Source: an uncultured Clostridia bacterium
Lineage (GTDB): Bacteria; Bacillota; Clostridia; Christensenellales; Aristaeellaceae
Assembly: GCA_934621505.1 (NCBI GenBank)
Contig: CAKTUU010000024.1
Location: 1-36,265, forward strand
DNA: 36,265 nucleotides
Direction: 5' to 3'
Shown: in pieces, positions 17,401 to 24,643 of the stretch
Position numbering within the stretch: position 1 is the first letter of the stretch
How the letters are laid out: each line of letters starts with the position of its first letter
Notes under the pieces: model-generated
The model's database searches: none
What the model saw: only the letters and a program-made list of their open reading frames with translations
What the model was told of the DNA's origin: nothing
Program-made: the position numbers and the translations under genes

Positions 17401-17636
17401 ACAAGCGGGAATGGTCCGCGCAGCTGGACCGGGTGGACAACGGCTATTTCGCCACCACGCCGTTCTTCATTTCCTTTGTGGAGGATGCGTCCAGGCTGCG
17501 CCGGGCGTACTATCTCTATCTTTGCGCTCTGGTGGAGCGTTTTGACGGTCACGAGGACTCAGCCCGCGCCATGCTGGCGGAAAGCTACGCCCTGAACTCC
17601 GACAATCTTTTCGCCGGGGGGCAAGGCTCCCTCTGA
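14445..17636 (+). CDS. Giant DUF5107-TPR protein, copy 1
   Basis: Predicted 1063 aa, no signal peptide, so probably cytoplasmic. The N-terminal ~430 residues are a DUF5107 domain with a galactose-mutarotase-like beta-sandwich character. Conserved blocks are WISGGVEFNWPYHH (111-124), WWENAAVPVNE (190-200), SPGKKMFTWG (285-294) and ELMAGSYTDNQPNFSW (315-330). About 460-1040 is a long array of TPR-like helical repeats. Start ATG follows CAGGAGG at ten bases. It is divergent from the pel operon across 249 bp. A paralogue lies at 24695-27946 with the same blocks. The last residues (AGGQGSL) come from the GC-rich repeat cluster, and the natural end seen in the paralogue is missing. The enzyme activity is unknown; a role in sugar recognition, mutarotation or glycoside processing is inferred. 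Confidence 0.8.
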   Translation: MRSAKIAVETITIPTYPEGVLEDMPMFVENRVHQRSTGRVYPSKVSVRVQRDQRLDRQYTAVHLENDYLDVVILPDIGGRIFAAQDKTTGYDFFYRQHVIKPALIGALGSWISGGVEFNWPYHHRASGFMPCDFTTEECADGSVICWLSEHEPVDRMKGMVGIVLRPDCAYLETRVKLTNRTPEQHSFLWWENAAVPVNEQYQIFFPHDVTYVNFHYLDSRISYPIAGDNVFNGIDMTEPRDISMHKNTRDATSYFACASRYDFFGGYDHGRHCGVVHIANHHLSPGKKMFTWGYNQLSKSWERALTDTDGQYAELMAGSYTDNQPNFSWLEPYETKEFSQYWYPISQIGTPDYADLNCAMKLAQDELHIQATGSLGQCRVVASVAGQAFLDVQADLQPCRPVSLGWNRPQGLVEVCVYNAQGGLVARYQEQREDQLKMPPVKDSMPLAAEVASADQLYRAGVHVDQYRDPAVMPDAYWLEALKRDPNHAPSLLGMARYSYHMLNLEAAKKYAEKAIHVLTQFNERLENTEAYYLYALILEALGQDGQAYDYYYKAAWCGSYVARSATRLACLDLKRGDSAAALKHAAWALQHDTLNPLAPVVLMLAQPEHADAVAHVALANDPLNLLVCWLSGRKDFFASLRSEASQSVLDMVFDLAGMGQYALCVRLLEELLAARPDQAHAMVYGALACYRHLLGQAFDLQPLETAPLGHTYPFRREEAQVLRFAMSQGSQRAVLLLGCLLYDKRHYAEGGKLFEQYTQAVPGDYLGWRCLAIACFSHLGRQDEALALMKKAVDMQDSQQLLFETVSLMDKLNVDPAEKIAFLTSHPMEMDNLFTELAKAYNQSGQHQKALDTLLDHRFIPCEGGEHAIADQYIFAHYALGMAEMAKGDYTAALAQFEASFVIPDSTGAGIWNRCKNVPCQFRKAECLEKLGRKAEADEIFRYINGIQVDFFSNMHLRELPYYQALSSRHLGLDCHAQNLMTHYKREWSAQLDRVDNGYFATTPFFISFVEDASRLRRAYYLYLCALVERFDGHEDSARAMLAESYALNSDNLFAGGQGSL

Positions 17637-17729
17637 ACCGCAGGGGGCAAGGCCCCCTCTGGACCGCGGGGGGCAAGGCCCCCCTCTGGACCGCTTCGCG
17701 GAGACTTGGGTTAATCCCTTGACGCAGAA

Positions 17730-17763
17730 CAGCCGGTTTTTCTGGACACAGAAAAACCAGCTG
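17730..17763. repeat. Hairpin of repeat copy A
   Basis: CAGCCGGTTTTTCTG and CAGAAAAACCAGCTG pair over 15 bp with one mismatch around a GACA loop. The same architecture recurs 117 bp downstream. Confidence 0.85.
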
Positions 17764-17846
17764 CCTTGCGTTCGCCGCTTCCGGGGTGGGGGCAAGCCCC
17801 CCTCTGGACCGCTTCGCGGGGGATGGATTAATCCTTGGGCGCAAAA

Positions 17847-17880
17847 CAGCCTGGTTTTCTGGACACAGAAAACCAGGCTG
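17847..17880. repeat. Hairpin of repeat copy B
   Basis: CAGCCTGGTTTTCTG and CAGAAAACCAGGCTG form a perfect 15-bp stem around a GACA loop. Compared with copy A, both arms have changed together, so pairing is preserved. Confidence 0.88.
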
Positions 17881-17985
17881 CCTTGCGTTCGCCGCTTCCG
17901 GGGGACAAGGCCCCCGCTTTACTGCTTTCGCTTTTCTCAAAAAGGGTCTGTATTCCATTGAAATCGACAGAACCGTATAAAAAAA

Positions 17986-18023
17986 CTCGTGCGAATTTTT
18001 CTGATTCTGCACGAGATTTTTTT
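17986..18023. terminator. Bidirectional terminator
   Basis: CTCGTGC (17986-17992) pairs with GCACGAG (18009-18015). An A-run precedes it (17979-17985) and a T-run follows (18017-18023), so it can end transcripts from both sides. It lies between the repeat cluster and the stop codon of the minus-strand PHP gene. Confidence 0.75.
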
Positions 18024-18027
18024 ACCA

Positions 18028-18798
18028 TCAAAAGGGCTTGACCAGCTCCACCGTTTCCAGCACGTTCAGCTGGTAACGTCTGGCGATGGCCTCCCCTTTC
18101 GCCAGGGTTTCCGGATGCCACACCTGCTGGGTTTCATGAGCGTCGCAGCCCAGCACCACGCGGCAGCCCTCCTCACCGGCAATGCGCCAATAGGTTTCGT
18201 TAGGGTAGCTGCGGTTGCCGCTGATGCCCAGGAAGTTGATTTCCACGGGCATATGGCAATCGTTAGCGGCCCGGCACAGGCGGCGCATCTGTTTTTCATA
18301 CAAAGCGTCGTCCCCCACATAATGGATCACGTCCGGGTGCGCCAAATAGGTAAACAGACCGGTTTGCATCCCGTCAATCACCTGACCCACATAGCGGTCC
18401 AGAATCTGCGGGTCGCTGGTGCGATGGGCGCTGGCGGGCTCGCCCTGCTCATCCCCCAAAAAGTGCTGTCCCAGCAAAATATACTCAATGGGAAAGCCCT
18501 TCAGGTAATCCATCAGCTTGCCAAACAAATGGGGATAGAACTCTACCTCCAAGCCGATATGCAGCTCAATCCGGTCCTTATATTCCCGGCGCAGTTTCTC
18601 CAGCGTTTCCACATAATCCGGCAGCTGATCCGGGAACATGCGAAAATTGGAATAATAATCCCCCGGAAACAGGTAGGGCGTGTGATCGGAAAAGCCCAGA
18701 ATCTTCAGCCCACCCTGCAGGGCTCTTTCAACATATTCCCGCTCCGTCCCCTCCGCGTGGCGGCAGCGGGTGGTATGGCTATGGTAATTCGCGATCAT
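18028..18798 (-). CDS. PHP-domain phosphoesterase (histidinol-phosphatase type)
   Basis: Predicted 256 aa, cytoplasmic, a single PHP domain. Metal-binding motifs appear in order: NYHSHTTRCRHA (4-15), GFSDHTPY (35-42), IGLEVEFYP, LLGQHFLG, YLAHPDVIHYVGD and LGCDAHE near the end. The family hydrolyses phosphomonoesters such as histidinol phosphate, but no other histidine-biosynthesis gene is present. The context (end of a sugar-transport operon, directly after a creatininase-family gene) points to a sugar phosphate or another small phosphate ester. The start overlaps the upstream gene as ATGA. A bidirectional terminator follows the stop codon. Confidence 0.85.
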   Translation of the reverse strand: MIANYHSHTTRCRHAEGTEREYVERALQGGLKILGFSDHTPYLFPGDYYSNFRMFPDQLPDYVETLEKLRREYKDRIELHIGLEVEFYPHLFGKLMDYLKGFPIEYILLGQHFLGDEQGEPASAHRTSDPQILDRYVGQVIDGMQTGLFTYLAHPDVIHYVGDDALYEKQMRRLCRAANDCHMPVEINFLGISGNRSYPNETYWRIAGEEGCRVVLGCDAHETQQVWHPETLAKGEAIARRYQLNVLETVELVKPF

Positions 18799-19592
18799 GC
18801 CTGACGCTCTTTCTGCGCCTTTTGCACGGATGCAATCACATACGCAATGCTGCGCTCAATATATTCCTTACCCAGCTCCGCCGTCGCGTCCCGGGGATCG
18901 TTCTGCACGTCATGATCCGGCCTGCCTCCCTGGAACAATTCGCTGTCCGCAATGCCCCAGTCGCAGGTTTTCAGGGTTACATCCCGGGGCGGCAGCGCGT
19001 CCAGGCGCACGCAGTCCGGGCTTACATACATCTGCATGGAGGTTTCGCTGATATTGGCATGGCCCCGGGGCAGCTTTTCGCCGCCAGCCATATCAAAGCC
19101 AAAGCAATACAGCACCTTCGTGGAGGTGGTGGCGCTCAGTTCCCGGGCCAGCCGCTGGCAGGCAGCCACCTGGCCATCCGCGCCGTGACCGTTTACCATC
19201 ACCACCACATCAAAGTCCATCGCCAGAATTTGCAGCAGGTATTCCCGCAGAATAACGCCAAAAACCTCCTCGGGAAAATAGCAGCTGCGCACGGTATTCT
19301 TGGGCACATCCATGCCCACCACATATTGGTGTTCGTCCTCAAAGCCCATCCATTTGACCTGTTCAGGCGTGCGGGCCCGCTCCGTACCGCAAAACAGGGT
19401 CGGAAAAACCACGCCGCCCAGCCGCTTCGCGGCGCCCAGTGCAATGGCCTGCGCATTCAGCGGGTCGGTGCCGAAGGGCATATGGGGGCCGTGCCATTCC
19501 ACAGGGCCCATCGGCAGATAAGCCACGGAGCATTCCTTTTTGGCGGCCAGAAATTCCTCCGGACGCATGCGTTCAACCTGTACAGTACGCAT
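18795..19592 (-). CDS. Creatininase-family amidohydrolase
   Basis: Predicted 265 aa, cytoplasmic. It carries the family core PMGPVEWHGPHMPFGTD with E and H metal ligands, VVMVNGHGADGQ and a late HANISETS segment. Relatives hydrolyse creatinine or act on small amides and lactams, often as metal-dependent hydrolases of uncertain substrate. The start at 19592 is preferred because GGAGG lies seven bases upstream; an ATG at 19607 is an alternative. It follows the substrate-binding gene after a hairpin and is coupled to the PHP gene by an ATGA overlap, so the two probably act in the same route. Confidence 0.85.
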   Translation of the reverse strand: MRTVQVERMRPEEFLAAKKECSVAYLPMGPVEWHGPHMPFGTDPLNAQAIALGAAKRLGGVVFPTLFCGTERARTPEQVKWMGFEDEHQYVVGMDVPKNTVRSCYFPEEVFGVILREYLLQILAMDFDVVVMVNGHGADGQVAACQRLARELSATTSTKVLYCFGFDMAGGEKLPRGHANISETSMQMYVSPDCVRLDALPPRDVTLKTCDWGIADSELFQGGRPDHDVQNDPRDATAELGKEYIERSIAYVIASVQKAQKERQA

Positions 19593-19661
19593 TGTTGTTG
19601 CCTCCATCTCGTTGCTTTCCGGCGCCTTTCGCGGCCCGGAAAATAATTGGGAACAAGCAGA

Positions 19662-19690
19662 GCCATGGGAAGGCAAAGCCCTCCCATGGC
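19662..19690 (-). terminator. Intercistronic hairpin after the substrate-binding gene
   Basis: GCCATGGGA and TCCCATGGC form a 9-bp perfect stem, extended by GGC/GCC after one mismatch around an AAA loop. On the minus strand the downstream sequence is moderately T-rich (TTGTTCCCAATTATTTT). It probably acts as a leaky terminator or 3'-end stabiliser, lowering expression of the two enzymes relative to the binding protein. Confidence 0.6.
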
Positions 19691-19716
19691 CCACTTATTG
19701 CAAGGCTTTGCTGCGA

Positions 19717-20709
19717 TTACAGCATGATGTCCTTGTAGTTTTCAGGGGTAACGATCACAGCGGGGGTAGCGTATTCCGCGGGAATCTCGGTGCCGTTCAG
19801 CAGGTAGTCGCACACAGCCAGAGCGGCGGCCTGGCCCACAACCTTACCAGAGAAGTAAGCGGAGGAGCGAATCACCTCGAAGTTGCCTTCGTCCCACTGC
19901 AGGGCGGTAGCGTCGGTGCCCAGCGCGTTTACGCAGGAGCCTTCCACCAGACCGGCTTCTTCCAGAGCGGCGGCAGCGGTGCTGGAACCGGTCTCGGAAG
20001 CGCTCATCACCAGCCACTTGGTGATTTCGGGATGGGCGGCGATAACGGCGGTAGCGTTGGCATAAGCCTCAGCCTCGTCGGCACCCAGGTAGTCGCAGAA
20101 GTAGGTGCGGTCGCTCAGAGCGTCGCCCACCTTGTCAGCCCAAGCCTGCTTTTCGCCCTCGGTACGGGGCACGCAGGAGGACACGGTATCCATGGTCATG
20201 TACAGCAGAGCGCAGGCCGGATCGTCCAGCAGGTTGTTTTCCTTGGCGTAGTCAGCCATCCACTCGCCGGCGGCGTAGCCGATGTTGTAAGCGTCAATGC
20301 CAAACCAGGGAGCGATCTTGTTGCCATCAGCGTCGATCAGGCCGTCGTCCACAGCCACAACCAGCACGCCAGCGGCGTTGCACTTCTCCACAACGGCCTC
20401 AGACATGGTCTGATCGGGCACGCAGATGAAGATGGCGTCAGCGCTGTCAGCGATAGCGGTGTCCACGGTGGTCAGGCACTTTTCAGCGTCGCCGTCGCTG
20501 GACAGGTAGTGCCACTTGTAGCTGACGCCGTTTTCCTCGGCCCAGGCAGCGATGGTCTTTTCGATGGAAGCGGCTTCGTTGACGAAGTACATGGACTCGG
20601 ACTTATACAGGCCGTAGAAGTTGTACTCGGTCTTCTTTTCCTCAGCCAGGGCAAACGCGCAGGTCAGCACCATGGCCAGCGCCAGGATCAGGGCTACGAT
20701 TTTTTTCAT
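19717..20709 (-). CDS. Sugar ABC transporter substrate-binding protein, AraF-like
   Basis: Predicted 330 aa. Signal peptide 1-22 (KKIVALILALAMVLTCAFALA) ends in an ALA-E type-I cleavage site; the only cysteine is in VLTC, a poor lipobox. The mature part is a two-lobed periplasmic-binding fold of the ribose/arabinose class, with SIEKTIAAWAEENG, IFICVPDQTMSEAVVEKC, VVAVDDGLIDADGNKI and HPEITKWLVMSASETG. These align in order with E. coli arabinose-binding protein AraF, but the ligand is not certain. GGAGG lies upstream of the start. It follows the permease gene after a 59-bp gap containing a hairpin. Confidence 0.87.
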   Translation of the reverse strand: MKKIVALILALAMVLTCAFALAEEKKTEYNFYGLYKSESMYFVNEAASIEKTIAAWAEENGVSYKWHYLSSDGDAEKCLTTVDTAIADSADAIFICVPDQTMSEAVVEKCNAAGVLVVAVDDGLIDADGNKIAPWFGIDAYNIGYAAGEWMADYAKENNLLDDPACALLYMTMDTVSSCVPRTEGEKQAWADKVGDALSDRTYFCDYLGADEAEAYANATAVIAAHPEITKWLVMSASETGSSTAAAALEEAGLVEGSCVNALGTDATALQWDEGNFEVIRSSAYFSGKVVGQAAALAVCDYLLNGTEIPAEYATPAVIVTPENYKDIML

Positions 20710-20738
20710 GGGTTTTTCCTCCTTGTTTATTTTTTCTA

Positions 20739-20756
20739 CTCCGCTGTGCAGCGGAG
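20739..20756 (-). ncRNA. Intercistronic hairpin between permease and binding-protein genes
   Basis: CTCCGCTG and CAGCGGAG are perfectly complementary around TG, giving an 18-bp palindrome flanked by A/T-rich runs. It is likely a cis-acting RNA structure (processing or stability element, or weak terminator) that sets the stoichiometry of the transporter subunits; not an independent RNA gene. Confidence 0.5.
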
Positions 20757-20768
20757 GGAAAAACGGTT

Positions 20769-21761
20769 TTACAGGTTCTTCATCGTCTCGTTCAGCAGGC
20801 GTTTCTGGTGCTGGGTCTGGCGGTACACGTCAATGGCCAGGGAGGCGAACAGCAGCAGGCCGCGGGCCACATACTGCCAGTAGGAAGAAACCTGCGCCAT
20901 GTTCAGACCGGAGTTGAAGGCCTGAACCAGCAGCACGCCCAGGATAACGCTGGGAATGCTGCCCACGCCGCCTACCATGGACACGCCGCCCAGGTTGGCC
21001 GCGGTAATGGCGTCAAAGTGCAGGTTGGGGCTGGCGGCGGGGTTGCCGGAATTCATACGGCCCGCCAGAATCACGCCGGCCAGACCCGCAAACACGGAAG
21101 TCATGATGTAGGTAATCATGCGCACCCGGTTGGCGTTGATACCGGCCAGACGGGCAGCCTCGGCGTTGCCGCCGATGGCGAACACGCTGCGGCCAAACTT
21201 GGTCTTGGCCAGAATGTAGGCGAAGATGATGAAGAACACAAACATGATGATGACGCTGATGGGAATGCCCTGATCGCCAAAGATACGGCCCTTGGCAAAG
21301 AACTGCAATCCCTTGTCGCTGATGGCGATGGGCTTGCCGCCGCAGATCAGGTACGCCACGCCGCGCCAGATGGACTGGGAAACCAGGGTGGCAATAAAGG
21401 GAACGATCTTCATCCTGGTAACCATCCAGCCGTTCAGCGTGCCGCCCAAAGCGCCCAGGCCCAGGCAGATGAAGGTCAGGGCCACCCAGCTCAGGTTGGT
21501 GTTTTTCAGACCCCAGGCCATCAAAACGCCGCAGGCGGCGGACAGGGCGCCGGCGGACAGGTCGTTGCCGCCGGTCATGATCAGAAAGGTGATACCAATG
21601 GCGGTCAGGCCGATCAGCGTGGAGGAAACCAGAATGTTAATCAGGTTGGTATAGGAGAAAAAGTTGGAGTTGATCAGGGAAAACACCAGGGTAATCACCG
21701 CGATGGCGATGATCAAAACCAGCTGGTTACCGGAAATTGGAAGTTTCTTTTTTTCTTTCAT
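20769..21761 (-). CDS. Sugar ABC transporter permease, AraH/RbsC-like
   Basis: Predicted 330 aa with about eight to ten membrane segments. The family-typical block LIGLTAIGITFLIMTGGNDLS lies near residues 50-70, and a second block (MITYIMTSVFAGLAGVILAGR then GGVSMVGGVGS) follows near residues 210-260. It forms the channel with the two-domain ATPase encoded just upstream (2-4 bp gap; GGAGG before the start). The C-terminal tail is short and basic (RQTQHQKRLLNETMKNL). Confidence 0.9.
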   Translation of the reverse strand: MKEKKKLPISGNQLVLIIAIAVITLVFSLINSNFFSYTNLINILVSSTLIGLTAIGITFLIMTGGNDLSAGALSAACGVLMAWGLKNTNLSWVALTFICLGLGALGGTLNGWMVTRMKIVPFIATLVSQSIWRGVAYLICGGKPIAISDKGLQFFAKGRIFGDQGIPISVIIMFVFFIIFAYILAKTKFGRSVFAIGGNAEAARLAGINANRVRMITYIMTSVFAGLAGVILAGRMNSGNPAASPNLHFDAITAANLGGVSMVGGVGSIPSVILGVLLVQAFNSGLNMAQVSSYWQYVARGLLLFASLAIDVYRQTQHQKRLLNETMKNL

Positions 21762-21765
21762 GGTT

Positions 21766-23262
21766 TTATTCCTCCATCATTGCCATGGTCAGCAATTTTT
21801 CTTCGGTGGCTTCACTGGCGGGAATCTCGCCCACAATTTTGCGGCGGTGCATTACAATAATGCGGTCCGACAGGCCGATGACCTCCGGCAATTCGGAGGA
21901 GATCAGGATAATGGCGATGCCCTGCTTGGCAAACTCGCAAATCATATTATAGAACTCGGACTTGGCGCCTACATCAATGCCCTTGGTAGGCTCGTCCAGA
22001 ATCAGCACCTTGGGCTTGGTTTCCAGCCAGCGGGCAACGATGGTCTTCTGCTGGTTGCCGCCGGACAATTCTACAATCAGCTTATCCAGATCCGGGGTCT
22101 TGATGTTAAAGTTCTTTTTGCCGTCGATGCCCATCTGGGTTTCGCGCTTTGCATCAATGGTCCCCATGAACCCTGCCAGAGAATCCAACGAACCAACGGA
22201 GATATTTCTGCCCACGCTCATGCGGGGAATAATTCCCTGCAATTTGCGATCCTCGGGCACCATGACCACGCCGTTGATAATGGCGTCATGGGGCGTTTTG
22301 CACTTAAAGGGCTTGCCCTCCAGCAGCACCTCGCCGCCGGTCATGGGGTCGGCGCCGGTAATGGCCCGCACCAGCTCGGTACGGCCCGCGCCCACCAGAC
22401 CGGAGAAGCCCAGCACCTCGCCCGCACGAATGGTAAAGGACGCGTCCTTCAGGTAGGGGGACTGCACATGCTTGGCCTCCAGCACCACATCGCCAATGGT
22501 CTTGTTCTTGTCCAGGCTGGAGAACACATCGCCCAGGTCGCGGCCTACCATTTTGGTAATCAGTTCTTTGTCGGTAATTTCGTTTACCGGGTAATCGCCC
22601 ATGTAGCGGCCGTCCTTAAAGATGGCCACCCGGTCCGCCACCTGACGGATTTCCGCCATGCGGTGGGACACATAAATGACGACCTTGCCCTCCGACTTCA
22701 GCTTCTGAATGATGCGGAACAGGCTCTCAATCTCGGCGTCGGAAAGGCTGGCGGTGGGTTCGTCAAAGGCGATCATCTTCAGGTTTTCACGGCTGTATGC
22801 CTTCATGATTTCAACCATCTGCTGGTAGGCCACGCTCAGGTCCTTCACCTTATCGGTGGACCGCATGTCCAGACCAAACTCGTCGATGATCTTCTGGGCC
22901 TTTTCATGAACCTCGTTCATCTTGATATGGCCCAGGAAACCGGTAGGCAGGCGGCCCAAAAAGATGTTTTCGCCCACGGTCAATTCCAGCATGATCTGGC
23001 GTTCCTGATAAATTACGCCAATGCCCGCCGCCACAGCCTCGCTGGGGCTGTTAAAATGGCAGGGCTGGCCGTTTACCAGGTATTCGCCGTCGGTTTGCTG
23101 GTAGTCGCCGTTCAGGATTTTCAGCAGGGTGGATTTGCCCGCCCCGTTTTCACCCATCAGCGCAAGCACCTCGCCGCCGTTGGCCACAAAGTTGATGTCG
23201 TCCAAAGCCTTTACGCCGGGGAAGTATTTAGTGATATGACGAAATTCTATCTGGTTTGCCAT
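21766..23262 (-). CDS. Sugar ABC transporter ATPase with two ABC domains, AraG-like
   Basis: Predicted 498 aa. The first ABC domain has Walker A GENGAGKST (37-45), the degenerate signature LSVAYQQMVE normal for this subclass, and Walker B MIAFDEPTASLS. The second domain has VLGFSGLVGAGRTEL, signature LSGGNQQK and Walker B VLILDEPTKGIDVGAK. This fused arrangement is typical of monosaccharide importers (AraG, RbsA, MglA). It is the first gene of the operon, transcribed from a promoter 83 bp upstream. The gene order ATPase-permease-binding protein differs from E. coli araFGH. Confidence 0.92.
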   Translation of the reverse strand: MANQIEFRHITKYFPGVKALDDINFVANGGEVLALMGENGAGKSTLLKILNGDYQQTDGEYLVNGQPCHFNSPSEAVAAGIGVIYQERQIMLELTVGENIFLGRLPTGFLGHIKMNEVHEKAQKIIDEFGLDMRSTDKVKDLSVAYQQMVEIMKAYSRENLKMIAFDEPTASLSDAEIESLFRIIQKLKSEGKVVIYVSHRMAEIRQVADRVAIFKDGRYMGDYPVNEITDKELITKMVGRDLGDVFSSLDKNKTIGDVVLEAKHVQSPYLKDASFTIRAGEVLGFSGLVGAGRTELVRAITGADPMTGGEVLLEGKPFKCKTPHDAIINGVVMVPEDRKLQGIIPRMSVGRNISVGSLDSLAGFMGTIDAKRETQMGIDGKKNFNIKTPDLDKLIVELSGGNQQKTIVARWLETKPKVLILDEPTKGIDVGAKSEFYNMICEFAKQGIAIILISSELPEVIGLSDRIIVMHRRKIVGEIPASEATEEKLLTMAMMEE

Positions 23263-23344
23263 GGTTACAACCCCTTTTGCGTAACATCAACCAAACAGGC
23301 CCTTCATCGGGCGATACTGTTTCGGCTGTTTTTATGATGGATTT

Positions 23345-23372
23345 ATTGTATCAGATTCCACCACTGAATCAA
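23345..23372 (-). promoter_or_regulatory. Promoter of the sugar ABC operon with an internal inverted repeat
   Basis: On the minus strand, TTGATT (23372-23367), a 16-bp spacer and TACAAT (23350-23345). GATTC and GAATC (23354-23358 and 23366-23370) form an inverted repeat inside the promoter, a natural operator position. The -35 side is flanked by GTG-T7-CAC. Confidence 0.6.
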
Positions 23373-23422
23373 AGGCTAAAATTCTTGTGAAAAAAACACT
23401 CTTTTCAGACCAGAAGAAAAGT

Positions 23423-24514
23423 TTAGAAATCGCCGCCCTCCGGTACATATCGCCGCAGCAGCGCTACCAGCTGGCTTCGGCTGGTCAGGCTGCACAGGGT
23501 CAGCATTTTGCGGATGCGGTATTTGACGGTGCTCAGGGTCAGGTAGCACTTTTCGGCGATTTTTTCATTGGAATCGTTTTGCAGCATGCAGCGAATGATG
23601 CCCCGGTCCGTTTCCTCGCTGCCGTACAGCAGCTTTTCCAGCACCATCATCTCGTTCAGCTCCGGGTCCTGATAAAAAGCGTCCAAAGCGCTGGGCAGGG
23701 CGATGGGTTCAGCCGCGGGACGCTTTTGCGCCTCCGGGGGCAGCTGGGCGGTCAGGTCGCTTAAATCCCAGTTGACGGCCATCACCACATGGGTCAAATA
23801 CGGGTTCTTTTCCAGACATTCCATGGCCATAACGGCGGCTTTGCCGTATTCCTGAAAGTTCAGGTGCAGGCGGTAAATATCTTCCTTATACAGTTCCGTC
23901 AGGCGCACCTCCTGGTAGCCGATGATGCGCATGCGTTTCAGCCGCTGCGGGTCGTCCCGGCGCAGGCGGCGCACCAGCGAAATGGCCAGAAAGCAGTTGG
24001 CGCACAGCACCGCGTCAAACCGGTCGCCGTACTGGATAAACCGTTCGTAGCACTGCTTCATGGAGCCCATATTGTAAAAAACCGCCTGGCTGCCCATATC
24101 CATCAGGCTTTGATAGCACTCCATCCGGCTGATATCCGCCACGGACTGGGGGTTTACGCCATACAGGGCAATGCGGCCGCATCCCAGCTTGCGCAGCTGC
24201 TCGATCACCTGACGGGTGCTGCTGGCCACATCGGAACAGACCGAGCTGTAGGTGCAGTGAAAATGATGGGACGACTGGCTGCACAGCAAAATCGGGTAGA
24301 CCCCCAGCTGGTTGCAGCCCACCAGCGCCGCGTTCACCCACGCGTCGTCCGATCCAACCAGAAATACATATTTGCAATCCTCGGCAATTTCCTTCAGGCT
24401 GCCCGCTTCCTTATAAGGCAGGCGTTTTTGCTTCAGCTGCCCAATCAGACCGCTCAACACGCTGGTACACCAGACGCTTTGGGAATAGCTTGGGTCCACC
24501 AGAATGCAAATCAC
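23423..24514 (-). CDS. Transcriptional regulator: periplasmic-binding-like sensor with C-terminal LuxR-like HTH, copy 1
   Basis: Predicted 363 aa, cytoplasmic. Residues 1 to about 260 resemble the two-lobed sugar-sensing half of LacI/GalR regulators (CRIALYGVNP, FDAVLCANCFLAISLVRRL, RMRIIGYQEV, and an LHLNFQEYGKAAVMAM segment). There is no N-terminal LacI DNA-binding helix-turn-helix. Instead residues about 300-357 have a LuxR/GerE-like helix-turn-helix: SNEKIAEKCYLTLSTVKYRIRKML followed by SRSQLVALLRRY. AGAGGTG lies before the ATG. It is divergent from DUF5107 copy 2 and upstream of the ABC operon on the same strand, so it is the obvious candidate regulator of both. A paralogue is at 28067-29152. 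Confidence 0.83.
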   Translation of the reverse strand: MICILVDPSYSQSVWCTSVLSGLIGQLKQKRLPYKEAGSLKEIAEDCKYVFLVGSDDAWVNAALVGCNQLGVYPILLCSQSSHHFHCTYSSVCSDVASSTRQVIEQLRKLGCGRIALYGVNPQSVADISRMECYQSLMDMGSQAVFYNMGSMKQCYERFIQYGDRFDAVLCANCFLAISLVRRLRRDDPQRLKRMRIIGYQEVRLTELYKEDIYRLHLNFQEYGKAAVMAMECLEKNPYLTHVVMAVNWDLSDLTAQLPPEAQKRPAAEPIALPSALDAFYQDPELNEMMVLEKLLYGSEETDRGIIRCMLQNDSNEKIAEKCYLTLSTVKYRIRKMLTLCSLTSRSQLVALLRRYVPEGGDF

Positions 24515-24535
24515 ATCGCTTCACCTCTGCTTCCT

Positions 24536-24565
24536 ATTATACAGGCACACCGCCTGTTTTTACAA
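24536..24565 (-). promoter_or_regulatory. Promoter of the regulator gene with a perfect palindrome in the spacer
   Basis: On the minus strand, TTGTAA (24565-24560), an 18-bp spacer and perfect TATAAT (24541-24536). The spacer contains ACAGGC-ACACC-GCCTGT (24541-24557), a 6-bp perfect inverted repeat and a likely autoregulatory operator. Confidence 0.68.
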
Positions 24566-24615
24566 GGGGACGGACGCGGTGCAATTTTCATGTTTTTTTT
24601 TCACGAGAATTGCTC

Positions 24616-24643
24616 TTGTGTTTTCCCGTGCCGCCGGTACAAT
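24616..24643 (+). promoter_or_regulatory. Promoter of DUF5107 copy 2
   Basis: TTGTGT (24616-24621), a 16-bp spacer and TACAAT (24638-24643), 51 bp before the ATG. It is divergent from the regulator promoter, with 50 bp between the two -35 boxes. Confidence 0.65.

Larger units (their letters stand above)
17616..17931. repeat. GC-rich repeat cluster with two long hairpins
   Basis: A unit close to GGGGGCAAGGCCCCCTCTGG followed by ACCGC recurs at 17616-17642, 17643-17667, 17668-17701, 17788-17820 and, diverged, 17900-17931. A longer ~115-bp unit occurs twice (about 17668-17787 and 17788-17900), each containing GACCGCTTCGCGG, a TTAATCC block, a hairpin and CTGCCTTGCGTTCGCCGCTT. The array starts inside the 3' end of the DUF5107 gene. 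It is not a CRISPR array because units and spacers differ in size and the spacers are themselves repeated. It is probably a dispersed intergenic repeat family of this genome. Confidence 0.85.

Noticed and set aside
17616..17931. CRISPR array
   Set aside because: Units vary in length, intervening sequences are themselves repeated, and no cas gene is nearby.
18028..18798. Histidine-biosynthesis gene hisK
   Set aside because: No other his gene is present and the operon context is sugar transport; the PHP fold alone does not fix the substrate.
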